The notes below the pieces were generated by a model. That model saw only the letters and a list, made by a program, of their open reading frames with translations, searched no databases and was not told the DNA's origin. A program made the position numbers and the translations under genes. This document shows positions 53,273 through 64,000 of a stretch of 64,000 nt of DNA, piece after piece (the stretch's first letter is position 1; each line of letters begins with the position of its first letter). The DNA is from Aquimonas voraii (lineage in GTDB: Bacteria > Pseudomonadota > Gammaproteobacteria > Xanthomonadales > Xanthomonadaceae): the NCBI RefSeq assembly GCF_900101825.1, contig NZ_FNAG01000002.1, forward strand, positions 680,144 through 744,143. The letters are read 5' to 3'.

Positions 53273-54145
53273 GTGAATCGATTTCCGTTGAAACCCGTGG
53301 TCCGTATCGCCGCATTGGGCGCCGGCCTTTTCGCGCTGACAGGCTGCGCCTCGATCGTCAACCGCGCCAGCGAGCGCTTTGCTGACAACCTGGGCCGCGG
53401 CATCCTCAACCAGGATGACCCCGCCACCGTCGCCGAGGGCCTGCCGGCGTATCTGTTGCTGCTGGATGGCCTGCTTGAGGGCGATCCGGACAACGCCGGC
53501 ACGCTGCGCGCGGCCGCGCGACTGTATGGCGCCTATGCCGGCAACTTCGTCGCTGAACCTGAGCGCGCGGCGCGGCTGTCGAAGCGTGCCTTCGACTACG
53601 CCCAGCGGGCCGCCTGCATCGATCAGGATGAGATCTGTGGCGCGCTCAAGGCGCCCTACGATGCCTGGGAAGCCGCAGTGGCGGCGCAATCCGTTGAACA
53701 CGCCGGGCGCCTGTATGCCTTGGGCAGCGCCTGGGCTGGCTACATCCAGACCCATAGCGATGACTACGCGGCCATCGCCGCGATCCCGCGCGTCAGCCTG
53801 CTGCTGGAACGTGCCGTGGCGCTCGAGCCTGGCCTCGACCAGGGCATGCCCCATGTCTATCTGGGCGTGTTGAACTCGCTGCGCCCGGCCGCGGTCGGTG
53901 GCCAGCCGGAGCAGGGCAGGGCGGCCTTCGAGCGCGCCATCGAACTTTCGCAGGGGCGCAACCTGATGGCGCGCACCCTGCTGGCGCGGCACTACGCGCG
54001 GCTGGTATTCGACCAGGAACTGCACGATGGGCAGCTCAAGCAGGTGCTGGAAGCCGACCCCAAGGCGCCGGGCCTGACCCTGATGAACACCCTGGCGCAG
54101 GCGCAAGCACGCATCCTTCTGGATGACTCGAAAAACTACTTCTGA
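53273..54145 (+). CDS. TRAP-associated lipoprotein TatT
   Basis: This 290-residue lipoprotein (signal ALGAGLFALTGCASI, lipobox LTGC) has an all-helical TPR-like body, as in the TatT component first described in Treponema. TatT partners with the TRAP substrate-binding protein, probably at the outer or inner membrane, to pass ligand to it. GTG at 53273 is chosen because GGGAG lies 10 bases upstream and the lipoprotein signal starts there; a GTG at 53210 is possible. It is followed after 13 bases by the dctP-type gene. Confidence 0.86.
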   Translation: MNRFPLKPVVRIAALGAGLFALTGCASIVNRASERFADNLGRGILNQDDPATVAEGLPAYLLLLDGLLEGDPDNAGTLRAAARLYGAYAGNFVAEPERAARLSKRAFDYAQRAACIDQDEICGALKAPYDAWEAAVAAQSVEHAGRLYALGSAWAGYIQTHSDDYAAIAAIPRVSLLLERAVALEPGLDQGMPHVYLGVLNSLRPAAVGGQPEQGRAAFERAIELSQGRNLMARTLLARHYARLVFDQELHDGQLKQVLEADPKAPGLTLMNTLAQAQARILLDDSKNYF

Positions 54146-54158
54146 GCTGGAGCCCTTG

Positions 54159-55139
54159 ATGCGCCTTCTTTGGATTGTCCTGTTCGCCCTCTGCGCGCCG
54201 CTGGCCGAGGCCCAGAGCTTCAAGATCGCCACTCTTGCCCCCGAGGGATCGACCTGGCTGCGCGAAATGCGCGCTGCGGCCGACGAGGTCAAGCAGCGTA
54301 CCGAGGGCCGGGTGGAGTTCCGCTACTACCCCGGAGGCGTGATGGGCGATGACGCCACGGTGATGCGCAAGATCCGGCTGGGCCAGCTGCAGGGCGGCGC
54401 CCTGACCGGCAGCGAGTTGTCCCTCGTCTATCCGGATGCGGTGGTCTACGGCCTGCCCTTCCTGTTCGAGAACCACACGCAGGTCTCGGCCGTGCGTCGT
54501 GAGGTCGATCCGCTGCTGAAGGCGGGCATCCGCGACAAGGGCTTCGAGGTGCTCAGCATCTCGGGCGTCGGCTTCGCCTACATGATGAGCAGCAAGCCGC
54601 TGCAGAGCATCGAGCACCTGCGCGCGGGAAAGGTCTGGATACCGAGCAACGACCGCATCTCGGAGCGTACCTTCAGCTCTGGCGGTGTCAGCCCGATCCC
54701 GCTGCCGCTTTCGGATGTGTTCACCAGCCTGCAGACGGGGATGATCGACATCGTTGGCAACACCCCGGCGGGCGCGATCGCCCTGCAGTGGCATACCCGG
54801 ATCAAGCATCTGTTCGACGCGCCGCTGGCCTACGTGGTGGGCTTCGTGGTGCTCGACAAGCGCGCATTCGGCCGGCTCAGCACGGCCGATCAGGCGATCG
54901 TGCTTGAGGCCTTCGGCACGGCATCGGACCGCATCGACGCCGAGAACCAGCGCGCGGATGAAAGCGCCATGGCAGCCCTGCGTGGCGAAGGCATCGAGTT
55001 CTTCACGCCCGACAGCACCGAATTGGCGCGCTGGCGCGAGGTGGGCCTGTCGGTGCGCACCGGCATGGTCGAGCGCGGCGAACTGAGCGCCAGCATGGTC
55101 GATGCGGTGGTCAGCCGCGTCGGCGCCGCCACCCCGTGA
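54159..55139 (+). CDS. TRAP transporter substrate-binding protein (DctP family)
   Basis: This 326-residue periplasmic solute receptor has a signal peptide ending PLAEAQS. FKIATLAPEGSTWLREM opens the mature part, YYPGGVMGDDATVMRKIRLGQLQGG forms the first lobe, and the conserved arginine region KVWIPSNDRISERTF lies where the carboxylate of an organic acid ligand binds. With the TatT gene before it and dctQM after it this is a TatAPT-type system. The ATG at 54159 starts the signal peptide; an upstream in-frame start at 54123 would overlap TatT. Confidence 0.92.
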   Translation: MRLLWIVLFALCAPLAEAQSFKIATLAPEGSTWLREMRAAADEVKQRTEGRVEFRYYPGGVMGDDATVMRKIRLGQLQGGALTGSELSLVYPDAVVYGLPFLFENHTQVSAVRREVDPLLKAGIRDKGFEVLSISGVGFAYMMSSKPLQSIEHLRAGKVWIPSNDRISERTFSSGGVSPIPLPLSDVFTSLQTGMIDIVGNTPAGAIALQWHTRIKHLFDAPLAYVVGFVVLDKRAFGRLSTADQAIVLEAFGTASDRIDAENQRADESAMAALRGEGIEFFTPDSTELARWREVGLSVRTGMVERGELSASMVDAVVSRVGAATP

Positions 55140-55149
55140 GGCGCGGCGC

Positions 55150-55644
55150 GTGAGCCGACTGCTGCGCGGCCTGCACCGTCTGGAAGATGGCCTGCTCGCG
55201 GGCCTCCTCCTGCTTCTGCTGGGGCTCGCCGTGGCGCAGATCGGCCTGCGCTGGATCGCGGATACCGGCTGGAGCTCGGGCGAGGCAGCCCAGCGCACCC
55301 TGGTGCTCTGGATCGCCCTGCTGGGTGCCTTGGGTGCCGCACGCGAGCGACGGCATCTTGCGCTCGACCTGCTGCCGCGCCTGCTGCCGCCGCTTGGGCA
55401 GAGAGTGCTGTGGTCGCTGGCGCAACTGGTGGCAGCGGCGCTGTGTGCGCTGATGGCCTGGTACGGCTGGAGCCTGGTCGAGCTTGAGCGCGAAGCGCCG
55501 ACGCTGCTGTTCGCCGGCCTGCCGAGCTGGGCGGGCATGCTGATCATCCCCTTCGGTTTCGCGGTCCTCGCGCTGCGCTTTGCCATCTCCAGCGCTCTGG
55601 GGCCGCCGCTTGATCCGCCGGTGGGCGAGGGCGGTTCGCCGTGA
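55150..55644 (+). CDS. TRAP transporter small permease (DctQ)
   Basis: This 164-residue inner-membrane protein has four hydrophobic segments. The DctQ signature of an acidic-arginine stretch between segments two and three is seen as ARERRHLALDLLPRLLPP. GTG at 55150 lies 10 bases after the DctP gene. It pairs with the large permease, with which it overlaps by four bases (GTGA). Confidence 0.9.
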   Translation: MSRLLRGLHRLEDGLLAGLLLLLLGLAVAQIGLRWIADTGWSSGEAAQRTLVLWIALLGALGAARERRHLALDLLPRLLPPLGQRVLWSLAQLVAAALCALMAWYGWSLVELEREAPTLLFAGLPSWAGMLIIPFGFAVLALRFAISSALGPPLDPPVGEGGSP

Positions 55645-56915
55645 GCGGGCTCTGGCTGCTACTGCTCGTCGCCGCCCTGCTGGGCGCACCGCTGTTCGTG
55701 CTGATCCTCGGCGCGGCCTTCATCGGCTTCCATCAGGCCGGCTACGACCTCACCGTGGTCGCGGTCGAGTTCCATCGCCTGGCCGGCATGCCCGGCCTCA
55801 CCGCGATCCCGCTCTTTACCGTGGCCGGTTACCTGCTGGCCGAAAGCCGCGCACCGCAGCGCCTGCTCAAGCTGTCCGACGCGCTGCTGGGCTGGCTGCC
55901 GGGCGGCATCGCCATCGTGGGGCTGGTGGCCTGTGCGCTGTTCACCGCATTCACCGGTGCCTCGGGCGTGACCATCGTGGCCATGGGCGCTCTGCTGTAT
56001 CCCGCGCTCAAGGCGGCCGGGTTCGATGAGCGTTTCAATCTCGGTCTGGTCACCAGCGCCGGCAGCTTGGGCCTGCTGTTCGCACCCTCGCTGCCGCTGA
56101 TCCTCTACGGCTTCGTCGCCGGCCAGCTGGGCACCACGCCCGCGTTGACGATCGAGGACCTGTTCCTCGCGGGCATCTTGCCCGGGCTGCTGATGATCGT
56201 CCTGCTTGGCGCCTACGCCGGCTGGCACGGTCGCGCCCTGCACGCGCGCTCACAGCCCTTCACCTGGCCGCGCCTGCGTGAGGCCGCGCGCGAGGCCGTA
56301 TGGGAGATCCCACTGCCGATCCTCGTGCTGGGCGCAATCTATTCCGGTGCGCTGGCGGCCTCGGAAGCCGCAGCGATCACTGCGCTCTACGTGCTGGTGG
56401 TGACCGTGCTGGTGCGGCGCGAGATCGCATTCAAACGCCTGCCCGGGCTTCTGGCCGAGTCGATGCGCATGGTCGGCGCCATCCTGATCATCCTGGGTGC
56501 GGCGCTGGCGCTGTCCAACTGGCTGGTCGACGCCGAGGTGCCAACGCGGCTGTTCGAATGGATCCAGGGGGCGATCAACAGCCCGATCACGTTCCTGCTG
56601 GCGCTCAACCTGTTCCTGCTGGCGGTGGGCATGCTGCTGGATGTGTTCGCCGCCATCGTCATCCTGGTGCCCCTGCTGGTGCCGATCGCGATCGGCTACG
56701 GCATCCATCCGGTGCACCTCGGCGTGCTGATGCTGGCCAACCTGCAGCTCGGCTATTTCACCCCGCCGGTGGGGATGAACCTGTTCATCGCGAGCTATCG
56801 GTTCAAGGTGCCGATCGGGCAGCTGGTCCGTGCGTGCATCCCCTTCTTCCTGATCCTGCTGCTGGCGCTGGGGCTGATCACCTATGTGCCGTGGCTGTCG
56901 CTGGCTCTGCTTTGA
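55641..56915 (+). CDS. TRAP transporter large permease (DctM)
   Basis: This 424-residue inner-membrane permease has about 12 hydrophobic segments. It has family motifs AFTGASGVTIVAMGALLYPAL, SLPLILYGFVAG and a C-terminal PPVGMNLFIASYRFKVPIGQL. It forms the sodium-coupled transport channel with DctQ and receives substrate from the DctP-type receptor. The substrate is probably an organic acid, but is not determinable here. GTG at 55641 overlaps dctQ. Confidence 0.95.
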   Translation: MSGLWLLLLVAALLGAPLFVLILGAAFIGFHQAGYDLTVVAVEFHRLAGMPGLTAIPLFTVAGYLLAESRAPQRLLKLSDALLGWLPGGIAIVGLVACALFTAFTGASGVTIVAMGALLYPALKAAGFDERFNLGLVTSAGSLGLLFAPSLPLILYGFVAGQLGTTPALTIEDLFLAGILPGLLMIVLLGAYAGWHGRALHARSQPFTWPRLREAAREAVWEIPLPILVLGAIYSGALAASEAAAITALYVLVVTVLVRREIAFKRLPGLLAESMRMVGAILIILGAALALSNWLVDAEVPTRLFEWIQGAINSPITFLLALNLFLLAVGMLLDVFAAIVILVPLLVPIAIGYGIHPVHLGVLMLANLQLGYFTPPVGMNLFIASYRFKVPIGQLVRACIPFFLILLLALGLITYVPWLSLALL

Positions 56916-56920
56916 GGGCC

Positions 56921-56942
56921 GGGATTCGGGATTTGGGATTCG
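56921..56942 (+). repeat. Single GGGATTN-heptamer arm downstream of dctM
   Basis: It reads GGGATTC, GGGATTT, GGGATTC, G, starting 5 bases after the dctM stop. It matches the arms of the inverted-repeat elements at 40094-40340 and 58538-58711. I found no inverted partner before guaB, so this may be a solo arm. Confidence 0.8.
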
Positions 56943-57013
56943 CAGCTGGCGGAGTCAAGATTGAGGGGGGAGCCCAGGCTCGGTCGAACCACGAGCACGC
57001 AAATCTGTGCTAA

Positions 57014-58525
<1,512 letters not shown>

Positions 58526-58537
58526 GGCCCGCGCGGC

Positions 58538-58711
58538 GGGATTCGGGAGTTGGGATTCGGGATTCGCTACGACAACCCTCCCGCTCTGAGCTGCATCCGC
58601 TGCGTCACCGCTTCGTACTGATCGTCCGCCATGGGCCATGCGCTACCGGAGAGCTCAACGCTCACGATGCTCTTGGCTGTTACGAATCCCCAATCCCGAA
58701 TCGCGAATCCC
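58538..58711. repeat. GGGATTN-heptamer inverted-repeat element (guaB-guaA gap)
   Basis: The left arm (58538-58566) reads GGGATTC, GGGAGTT, GGGATTC, GGGATTC, G. The right arm (58683-58711), on the opposite strand, reads GGGATTC, GCGATTC, GGGATTG, GGGATTC, G. The two 29-base arms flank about 116 bases. The right arm ends exactly one base before the guaA ATG. The interior shares ATGCG...GAGAGCT and TTACGAATCCCC patches with the element at 40094. Confidence 0.88.
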
Positions 58712-60298
<1,587 letters not shown>

Positions 60299-60345
60299 GG
60301 TTGGGCGCAAGACGCTCGTGACACTCCGCTGAGGAGCGCTTGGTC

Positions 60346-60900
60346 ATGGAGTCCGGAATGAGTCGAGAGGATCTGCTGACCGTCGGCCTTCGCCTGTTCG
60401 CAATCTGGCTTGGCCTTGCCTCGCTGCAGAGTGCGTTGGGCGCCTACGGTTGGGCGGGGCCAGGCAGCGATTGGGCGGAAGATCGGGTGTGGATGGTGGG
60501 AATCGCACTGCTGCCGGGTCTGGTGGCTCTGGCCCTTTGGGTCTTTCCTCTCGCCGTGGTATCCCGCCTTCTGCCGCGCTCGAGTGATTCGCACGTTCCG
60601 GTTCAAGGTGGTCGCGAAGCTCTACGGGACACGGGCTTGATCCTGCTCGGTCTTTGGTGGCTGCTCAGCGGCCTGGTGGATACGGTCCATGTGTTCAGCC
60701 TGATGCTGCTGGACCTGACCGTCGAGATCCGCGCTCCCCTGATTGCCGACCTTCTTTCAGCTTTGGTCGCTTCGGCAGCAGGCGCGATCCTGCTGCTGCG
60801 CGGGCCCAGCCTGGTGGGAGCCCTACGCAGGGTTTCCAAGGCGGCTGCCGATGACGCGAACACCGTCACTGCCGAGACGACCGATCGTAGGCCAGAGTGA
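60346..60900 (+). CDS. Small integral membrane protein, function unknown
   Basis: This 184-residue protein has about four hydrophobic segments (LRLFAIWLGLASLQSALGAYG; MVGIALLPGLVALALWVFPLAVV; TGLILLGLWWLLSGLVDTVHVFSL; LIADLLSALVASAAGAILLL) and a polar C-terminal tail. No family is recognised. ATG at 60346 is chosen with GAGGAG at 60331-60336; TTG at 60340 and ATG at 60358 are alternatives. It lies between guaA and the amidohydrolase on the same strand. Confidence 0.65.
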   Translation: MESGMSREDLLTVGLRLFAIWLGLASLQSALGAYGWAGPGSDWAEDRVWMVGIALLPGLVALALWVFPLAVVSRLLPRSSDSHVPVQGGREALRDTGLILLGLWWLLSGLVDTVHVFSLMLLDLTVEIRAPLIADLLSALVASAAGAILLLRGPSLVGALRRVSKAAADDANTVTAETTDRRPE

Positions 60901-60958
60901 ACCGATGTGCAGGCAGGCTGCTAGTCTCCGTCCACCGAAAGATCAACCGGGGGCGGTG

Positions 60959-62269
60959 ATGTTCAAGCGTGCGTGCTGTGGTTTCTCCTTGCTGGCTTTG
61001 ATGACAGGCGCGACTGCGCTCGCACAGGCCCCCGCCATCGAGCCGCTGGCCGATGACGTCGCCGATGAGGTGCTGACCTGGCGCCGCGATATCCATCAGT
61101 TCCCCGAGCTCGGCAACCGCGAGTTCGAGACTTCGCGCAAGGTGGCGGAGCACTTGCGCAGCCTCGGCATCGAGACGCGCACCGGCATCGCCCACACCGG
61201 CGTGGTCGGTCTGCTGAAGGGCGGCAAGCCCGGGCCACGGATCGCGCTGCGGGCGGACATGGACGCGCTGCCGGTCACCGAGCGCAGCGGTCTGCCTTTC
61301 GCCTCCAAGGTCACCACCGAATACAACGGCAGCACGGTCGGCGTGATGCACGCCTGCGGGCACGACACCCATGTCGCGATCCTGATGGGCGTGGCGCAGG
61401 CCTTGGCCGGCCTGCGCGATGAGCTGCCGGGCGAAGTGATGTTCATCTTCCAGCCCGCCGAAGAAGGCCCGCCCGAGGGCGAGGAGGGCGGTGCCGAGCT
61501 GATGCTGAAGGAAGGTCTGTTTGCCGACTTCAAGCCCGACGCCGTATTCGGCCTGCACGTCATGGCCGGTCTGCCGGTGGGCAAGATCGGCTATCGCGGT
61601 GGGCTGACCATGGCCGCGGCCGACAGCTTCCGCATCGTGGTGAAGGGCCGCCAGACCCACGGCTCGCAGCCCTGGGGCGGCATCGACCCGATCGTCGCCG
61701 CCGCCGACATCGTCAGCACCGCGCAGACCCTCGTGAGCCGCCGCACCGACATCAGCGCGGTCCCGGCGGTCCTCAGCTTCGGCGCCATCAACGGCGGCGT
61801 GCGCAGCAACATCATTCCCGACGAGGTCGAGCTGATCGGCACCATCCGCACCTTCGACCCCGCCGTGCGGACGCGCATCCAGGAGCAGCTGCGTGATCTC
61901 GCCACGCACGTGGCCGCAGCGCATGGCGCCACGGTCGAGGCGCAGATTCCCAGCGAGGCCGGCTATCCGGTCACCCGCAACGACGAAGCCCTGACCGCGC
62001 GCATGCGGCCCAGCCTGGAGCGCGCGGCGGGCGCGGGCAATGTGCTGGCGATGCCCTTGATCCTGGGCTCGGAGGATTTCTCCTTCTTCGCCAACGAAGT
62101 GCCCGGCCTGTTCTTCTTCGTTGGCGCAACCTCGGCCGACCAGGACCCGCGTAAGGCGCCGACCAATCACTCGCCGGAATTCGTGGTCGACGAAGCCGCG
62201 CTGCCTGTCGGCACGCGGGCGATGCTGGCGGTGGCGCTGGATTTCCTGCACGCAAGCCGAGCCGATTGA
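60959..62269 (+). CDS. Secreted M20-family amidohydrolase
   Basis: This 436-residue metal-dependent amidohydrolase is of the HipO / IAA-amino-acid hydrolase type, with a signal peptide ending TALAQAP. Metal-site motifs are MHACGHDTHVAILMG, QPAEEGPPEGEEGGAELML and FGLHVMAGLPVG, and SEDFSFF carries the C-terminal ligand. The dimerisation lid starts IVVKGRQTHGSQPW. Such enzymes hydrolyse N-acyl or N-aryl amino acid conjugates; here it would act in the periplasm. The ATG at 60959 follows GGGGGCGG and begins the signal peptide. Confidence 0.92.
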   Translation: MFKRACCGFSLLALMTGATALAQAPAIEPLADDVADEVLTWRRDIHQFPELGNREFETSRKVAEHLRSLGIETRTGIAHTGVVGLLKGGKPGPRIALRADMDALPVTERSGLPFASKVTTEYNGSTVGVMHACGHDTHVAILMGVAQALAGLRDELPGEVMFIFQPAEEGPPEGEEGGAELMLKEGLFADFKPDAVFGLHVMAGLPVGKIGYRGGLTMAAADSFRIVVKGRQTHGSQPWGGIDPIVAAADIVSTAQTLVSRRTDISAVPAVLSFGAINGGVRSNIIPDEVELIGTIRTFDPAVRTRIQEQLRDLATHVAAAHGATVEAQIPSEAGYPVTRNDEALTARMRPSLERAAGAGNVLAMPLILGSEDFSFFANEVPGLFFFVGATSADQDPRKAPTNHSPEFVVDEAALPVGTRAMLAVALDFLHASRAD

Positions 62270-62585
62270 GCGAGCTGTGTAATGAAGCCCTGCTTTCGCC
62301 TCGGCAGGGTCCCCACTCCCCTTAGCGGTATCGAGTGGCGGATTCGACGGGAAGGGTCCATCGGAGTAGGCGGGTTCCATGCCGGGATTGCTGCTTCGCG
62401 AGGATTTGGCCCTGACCAAGGCACCAGCAGGAACGCGATAACGATAGCGGCCTCAAGTTCGATCGCCATAGTCTGGCTGCCGTGAGCTGGCGCACGGTAT
62501 GGCGGGGCGAAGTTGGCCGCGCGCATGGGGCCAACTTCGCCTTTCGGATTCCCGTTACCCGCTTTGCGGTCGATGGGTGAGGCTC
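62270..62585. other. 316-bp convergent intergenic region, no supported gene
   Basis: This gap lies between the amidohydrolase and the oppositely oriented truncated repeat protein. Short open frames on both strands lack ribosome sites and family signatures; one minus-strand frame beginning MAIELEAAIVIAFLLVPWSG near 62480 has a hydrophobic start but then becomes arginine- and proline-rich. A strong hairpin sits at 62506-62541. Confidence 0.5.
62506..62544 (+). terminator. Intrinsic terminator in the convergent gap
   Basis: GGCGAAGTTGGCC at 62506-62518 and GGCCAACTTCGCC at 62529-62541 form a perfect 13-bp stem with a 10-base loop, followed by TTT on the plus strand. It is 237 bases after the amidohydrolase stop and 42 bases beyond the stop of the minus-strand gene, so it may serve both. 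Confidence 0.75.
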
Positions 62586-63699
62586 TCAGGGTTCGAACCC
62601 GTGACTGAACAGCATGATCCCGTCACTCATTCGGATCACGATATCGGGCGCCAGCGTCGAGCCGTTGATCGGCGAGGGAAGCGGCGTAGCTCCTTGAAGC
62701 GAGCACTGCCCGAAATACACAGGTCCCGCCGGACAGCGGATCCCGTTGTAGACCTGGTCTTCCAAGCCAAGCAGGTTGAAGGTCGAAAGCAGGCGCGTCT
62801 GTAACGGGTCGTATTCCACGTAAACCATGCCTTCCGGAGAGGACAACAGGCTCTGCAGGCGGACACCGTTGCCATTCCAGACATCGATGCTGACCCCAGC
62901 CAAAGGCGCATGGTTCGAAGCACTGACTACGCGCACGGCGCTCGCCGACTGCGGACGCAGACGAAAATCGATATCTTGATTGGCCTGTCCGGGCTGCAGG
63001 TTGATGACGGTGGCGTTCGACAGGCTGCATCCACTGAACGAGTCCGGCCAACTGGCCAAGCAGTCGATCCGCGGGAACAATTGATCCCAATAGCCAGGCA
63101 TGCTGGCGCCGAAACGGAAGCTGCCGCTGGGGAAGGCTTGCGTCCTGTAGCTCCCCTGCGCGTCGGTTTGCACCAAGACGCGCAGAGTGGACTGGCCGTT
63201 CGATCCAAAGGCAAACAAGTCGGCCGCAAAGCCGGACTCTGAACGCCCTTCCAGCCCTATACGTCCGGTCACGACAGGGTTGGGCTGCAGACTTATCTCG
63301 ATCTCCCTGTCGCTGGACTCGCGTGTGAATACGAGAGGTATGGCGCCCGGGCAGTTGATTGTCGCTCTCGGCAAGGGACAGGGGATGTTGTCGTAGACCT
63401 CTCGGACGTGGTCGGGCGAGTCCGCGAGAAGCAAATAACTTCCCGGACGGATTCCGGGCAGTTCGAACTGACCCGTACTGGTCCCCGCATTGGCTACAAA
63501 CCCACCGCTAGTGTCGTAGAGCGTCACTTGAGCATTGGTCAACGGGTCTCCGGTTGCTTCGCTGCGAATACTCCCGCGAAGAACCGGTCGGGCACGCAGG
63601 TTGAACGTGATCGAGCTTCCCACACTGGTCGCGGGGAAGTTGATCAAGTTGGCTTGGTTGAGTTCTTCGATGCAGGTGCTGATACATTCGATGCCTTCG
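62586..63699 (-). pseudogene. 5'-truncated secreted repeat protein with C-terminal GFE tag
   Basis: The remaining 370 or so codons encode repeated units. Each has an I-x-C motif (GIEC, NIPC, RIDC, GIRC), a second cysteine 5-15 residues later, and then a carboxypeptidase-regulatory-like beta domain (VLRGSIRSEATGDPLTNAQV; VVTGRIGLEGRSESG). The C-terminus is MLFSHGFEP, matching the tail of the protein at 11830-12708. The frame is open upstream without a start codon and runs into an IS3-family end at about 63700, cutting the first visible unit just before GIEC. Signal peptide and earlier units would lie beyond the element, outside this window. Confidence 0.75.
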
Positions 63700-64000
63700 T
63701 GGGGTTCTACCCCGTTTCCGCGGACGGTTTGAACAAGGCTGAAAACCTACGGTCCCGGCGAGCGACTCTACGTCGCATCCGGGGGTTGTGGAACCGCTCG
63801 ATGTAGTCGAACAGATCGACCCGTGCCTCGTCACGGGTTCGGTAGTTCTGGTGATGCACGCGCTCCCGCTTGAGCTGTCCGAAGAAGCCTTCGCAGGCGG
63901 CGTTGTCGGCACAGTGACCGGCCGCACTCATGCTGCTCACCAAGGCGTTCTGATCCAGGAACCTCTGGTAGTCCCCGCTGATGAATTGCCCGCCCCGGTC
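63700..64000 (-). mobile_element. IS3-family insertion sequence, one end (partial)
   Basis: The element enters from the right edge. Its inferred terminus is TGGGGTTCTACCCCGTTTCC starting at 63700, giving the TG...CA end usual for IS3 members and an internal GGGGT/ACCCC hairpin. The transposase stop codon lies inside this terminal region. The boundary is inferred from where the interrupted gene's reading frame resumes; the other end is outside the window. Confidence 0.7.
63707..64000 (-). CDS. IS3-family transposase OrfB, C-terminal part
   Basis: The last 97 residues of a DDE transposase are visible; the start lies beyond the window edge. The first visible residue is the second catalytic Asp in DRGGQFISGDYQRFL. 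The catalytic Glu is in DNAACEGFFGQLKRERVHH, with exactly 35 residues between them, the DD(35)E spacing of IS3 elements. SMSAAGHCADNA replaces the common SMSRxGxxxDNA. The tail after YIERFHNPR is basic (MRRRVARRDRRF) and ends PSAETG at the TAG at 63707-63709. Confidence 0.9.
   Translation of the reverse strand, partial: DRGGQFISGDYQRFLDQNALVSSMSAAGHCADNAACEGFFGQLKRERVHHQNYRTRDEARVDLFDYIERFHNPRMRRRVARRDRRFSALFKPSAETG

Overview
The window is GC-rich, densely coding bacterial DNA. Gene content and order suggest a gammaproteobacterium of the order Lysobacterales (Xanthomonadales): ndk-rlmN-pilF-rodZ-yfgM-bamB-der in one run, a psrA-like regulator in front of a fadB-fadA pair, a two-cysteine OhrR of the Xanthomonas type, dispersed GGGATTN repeats, and two secreted proteins ending in a Gly-Phe-Glu tag. 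No rRNA, tRNA or CRISPR array was seen. The order-level placement is inference from gene content.

Layout. 1-2920: a cobalamin riboswitch, then the outer-membrane receptor btuB and a solitary BtuM-type inner-membrane protein, together a B12 uptake unit. 2992-8305: a glycosyltransferase, tldD, an orphan Pycsar-effector-like membrane protein, an integral membrane protein and prmC. 8343-10575: an organic-peroxide stress cluster (OhrR operator on the promoter, ohr, an ene-reductase, ohrR). 10682-14509: an O-antigen-ligase-like protein, a secreted GFE-tailed protein, a TerC/Alx transporter and a UspA protein. 14915-18639: an unusual two-gene cassette, a 1113-residue membrane protein (winged helix, nSTAND NTPase, membrane segment, TPR) overlapping a 128-residue protein of unknown function. 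18874-25131: CYTH-CHAD protein, zinc-type CDF exporter, YbaN-like protein and a Pat-type protein acetyltransferase.

25195-35649: a UshA-like lipoprotein, the betaine-lipid pair btaA-btaB, pbpC, a beta-propeller diguanylate cyclase and a dihaem cytochrome c. 35848-43408: a penicillin-acylase-family enzyme, then fatty acid beta-oxidation (fadA, fadB, psrA-like) with a PsrA-type operator and an inverted-repeat element. 43668-50420: the ndk-to-der housekeeping run (nucleotides, ribosome modification, type IV pili, cell shape, outer-membrane assembly, ribosome GTPase). 50434-56915: a shortened MoeA-like protein with a rhodanese-E1 fusion, folD, and a complete TRAP transporter with its TatT lipoprotein. 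57035-60298: guaB and guaA separated by an inverted-repeat element that runs up to the guaA start codon. 60346-64000: a small membrane protein, a secreted M20 amidohydrolase, and a repeat-containing secreted protein whose 5' end is cut off by an IS3-family element that leaves the window.

The most unusual items are the nSTAND cassette at 14915-18639, the shared C-terminal GFE tag (11830-12708 and 62586-63699), the orphan Pycsar-like effector, the GGGATTN inverted-repeat elements, and the degenerate MoeA-like protein.
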